Below are positions 63,996 to 64,000 of a stretch of DNA of 64,000 nucleotides, in pieces. The translations under genes and the position numbers were made by a program. The DNA comes from Clostridia bacterium (GTDB lineage Bacteria; Bacillota; Clostridia; Acetivibrionales; DSM-2933). Location of the stretch: NCBI GenBank assembly GCA_026416815.1, contig JAOAEJ010000011.1, positions 19,721 through 83,720 on the forward strand, written 5' to 3'. Every line of letters starts with the position of its first letter. Within the stretch, counting starts at the first letter, position 1. The notes beneath the pieces were generated by a model, which saw nothing but the letters and a program-made list of their open reading frames with translations, searched no databases and was not told the DNA's origin.

Positions 63996-64000
63996 TGGGG

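Overview
The window looks like chromosomal DNA of a flagellated, anaerobic, low-GC Firmicute of the class Clostridia, probably a relative of the cellulolytic Ruminiclostridium/Acetivibrio group. The grounds are AT-rich DNA, purine-rich ribosome binding sites with many GTG/TTG starts, clostridial-type flagellar genes, a cyanophycin cluster, a secreted CBM21 protein and very large modular secreted proteins. The genus is inference. I saw no rRNA, tRNA, CRISPR array or recognisable transposase.

Layout. 0-1 kb: end of a flagellar operon (fliD end, fliS, a FlgN-like gene), converging on a second FliD-like gene. 2.7-8.2 kb: alpha/beta hydrolase, radical SAM protein, AraC regulator, a leuD remnant in front of leuB, and an EamA exporter. 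8.7-14.3 kb: oligopeptide ABC operon oppBCDFA. 14.9-16 kb: lipoprotein and a chimeric subtilase remnant. 16.3-17.9 kb: a phosphosite-less receiver protein and a LexA-like protein that lacks the self-cleavage residues. 18.4-23.9 kb: cyanophycin cluster (isoaspartyl dipeptidase, small membrane protein, cyanophycinase, cyanophycin synthetase). 24-31.5 kb: folE; an operon of two thymidylate-kinase-like proteins with a stand-alone Ppx-type HD domain; iron alcohol dehydrogenase; PilZ protein; phosphodiesterase; and folP-folB-folK behind a possible leader RNA. 31.5-40.3 kb: HxlR regulator, DUF362 ferredoxin, DUF2252 protein, birA, amidohydrolase, a low-complexity Arg/Asn/Glu protein, coaX and malic enzyme. 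40.5-46.6 kb (minus strand): secreted CBM21 protein, YdcF protein, propeller lipoprotein, a GC-rich hairpin-dense spacer, and a PhoB/PhoR-type two-component system.

46.8-64 kb is the most unusual part. A promoter and a leader with a tiny ORF precede a 2245-residue secreted multi-domain protein (four ~187-residue repeats, Asp-box propeller, seven RCC1 repeats, five FN3 domains, a cohesin-like end). Next comes a 2729-residue secreted protein that joins a complete subtilisin-type protease to an RHS/YD-repeat shell and a C-terminal HNH-like nuclease tip. A small immunity-type gene follows, and then a ~1.1-kb inverted repeat that carries a SymE-like toxin gene at each end.

The other notable feature is a set of short, structured, dispersed non-coding repeats: family A (two hairpins, 2 copies), family B (~100-nt palindrome, 4 copies), family C (~100 nt, 3 copies), plus shorter palindromes. 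In families B and C the paired arms change together between copies, which argues that the fold is conserved.
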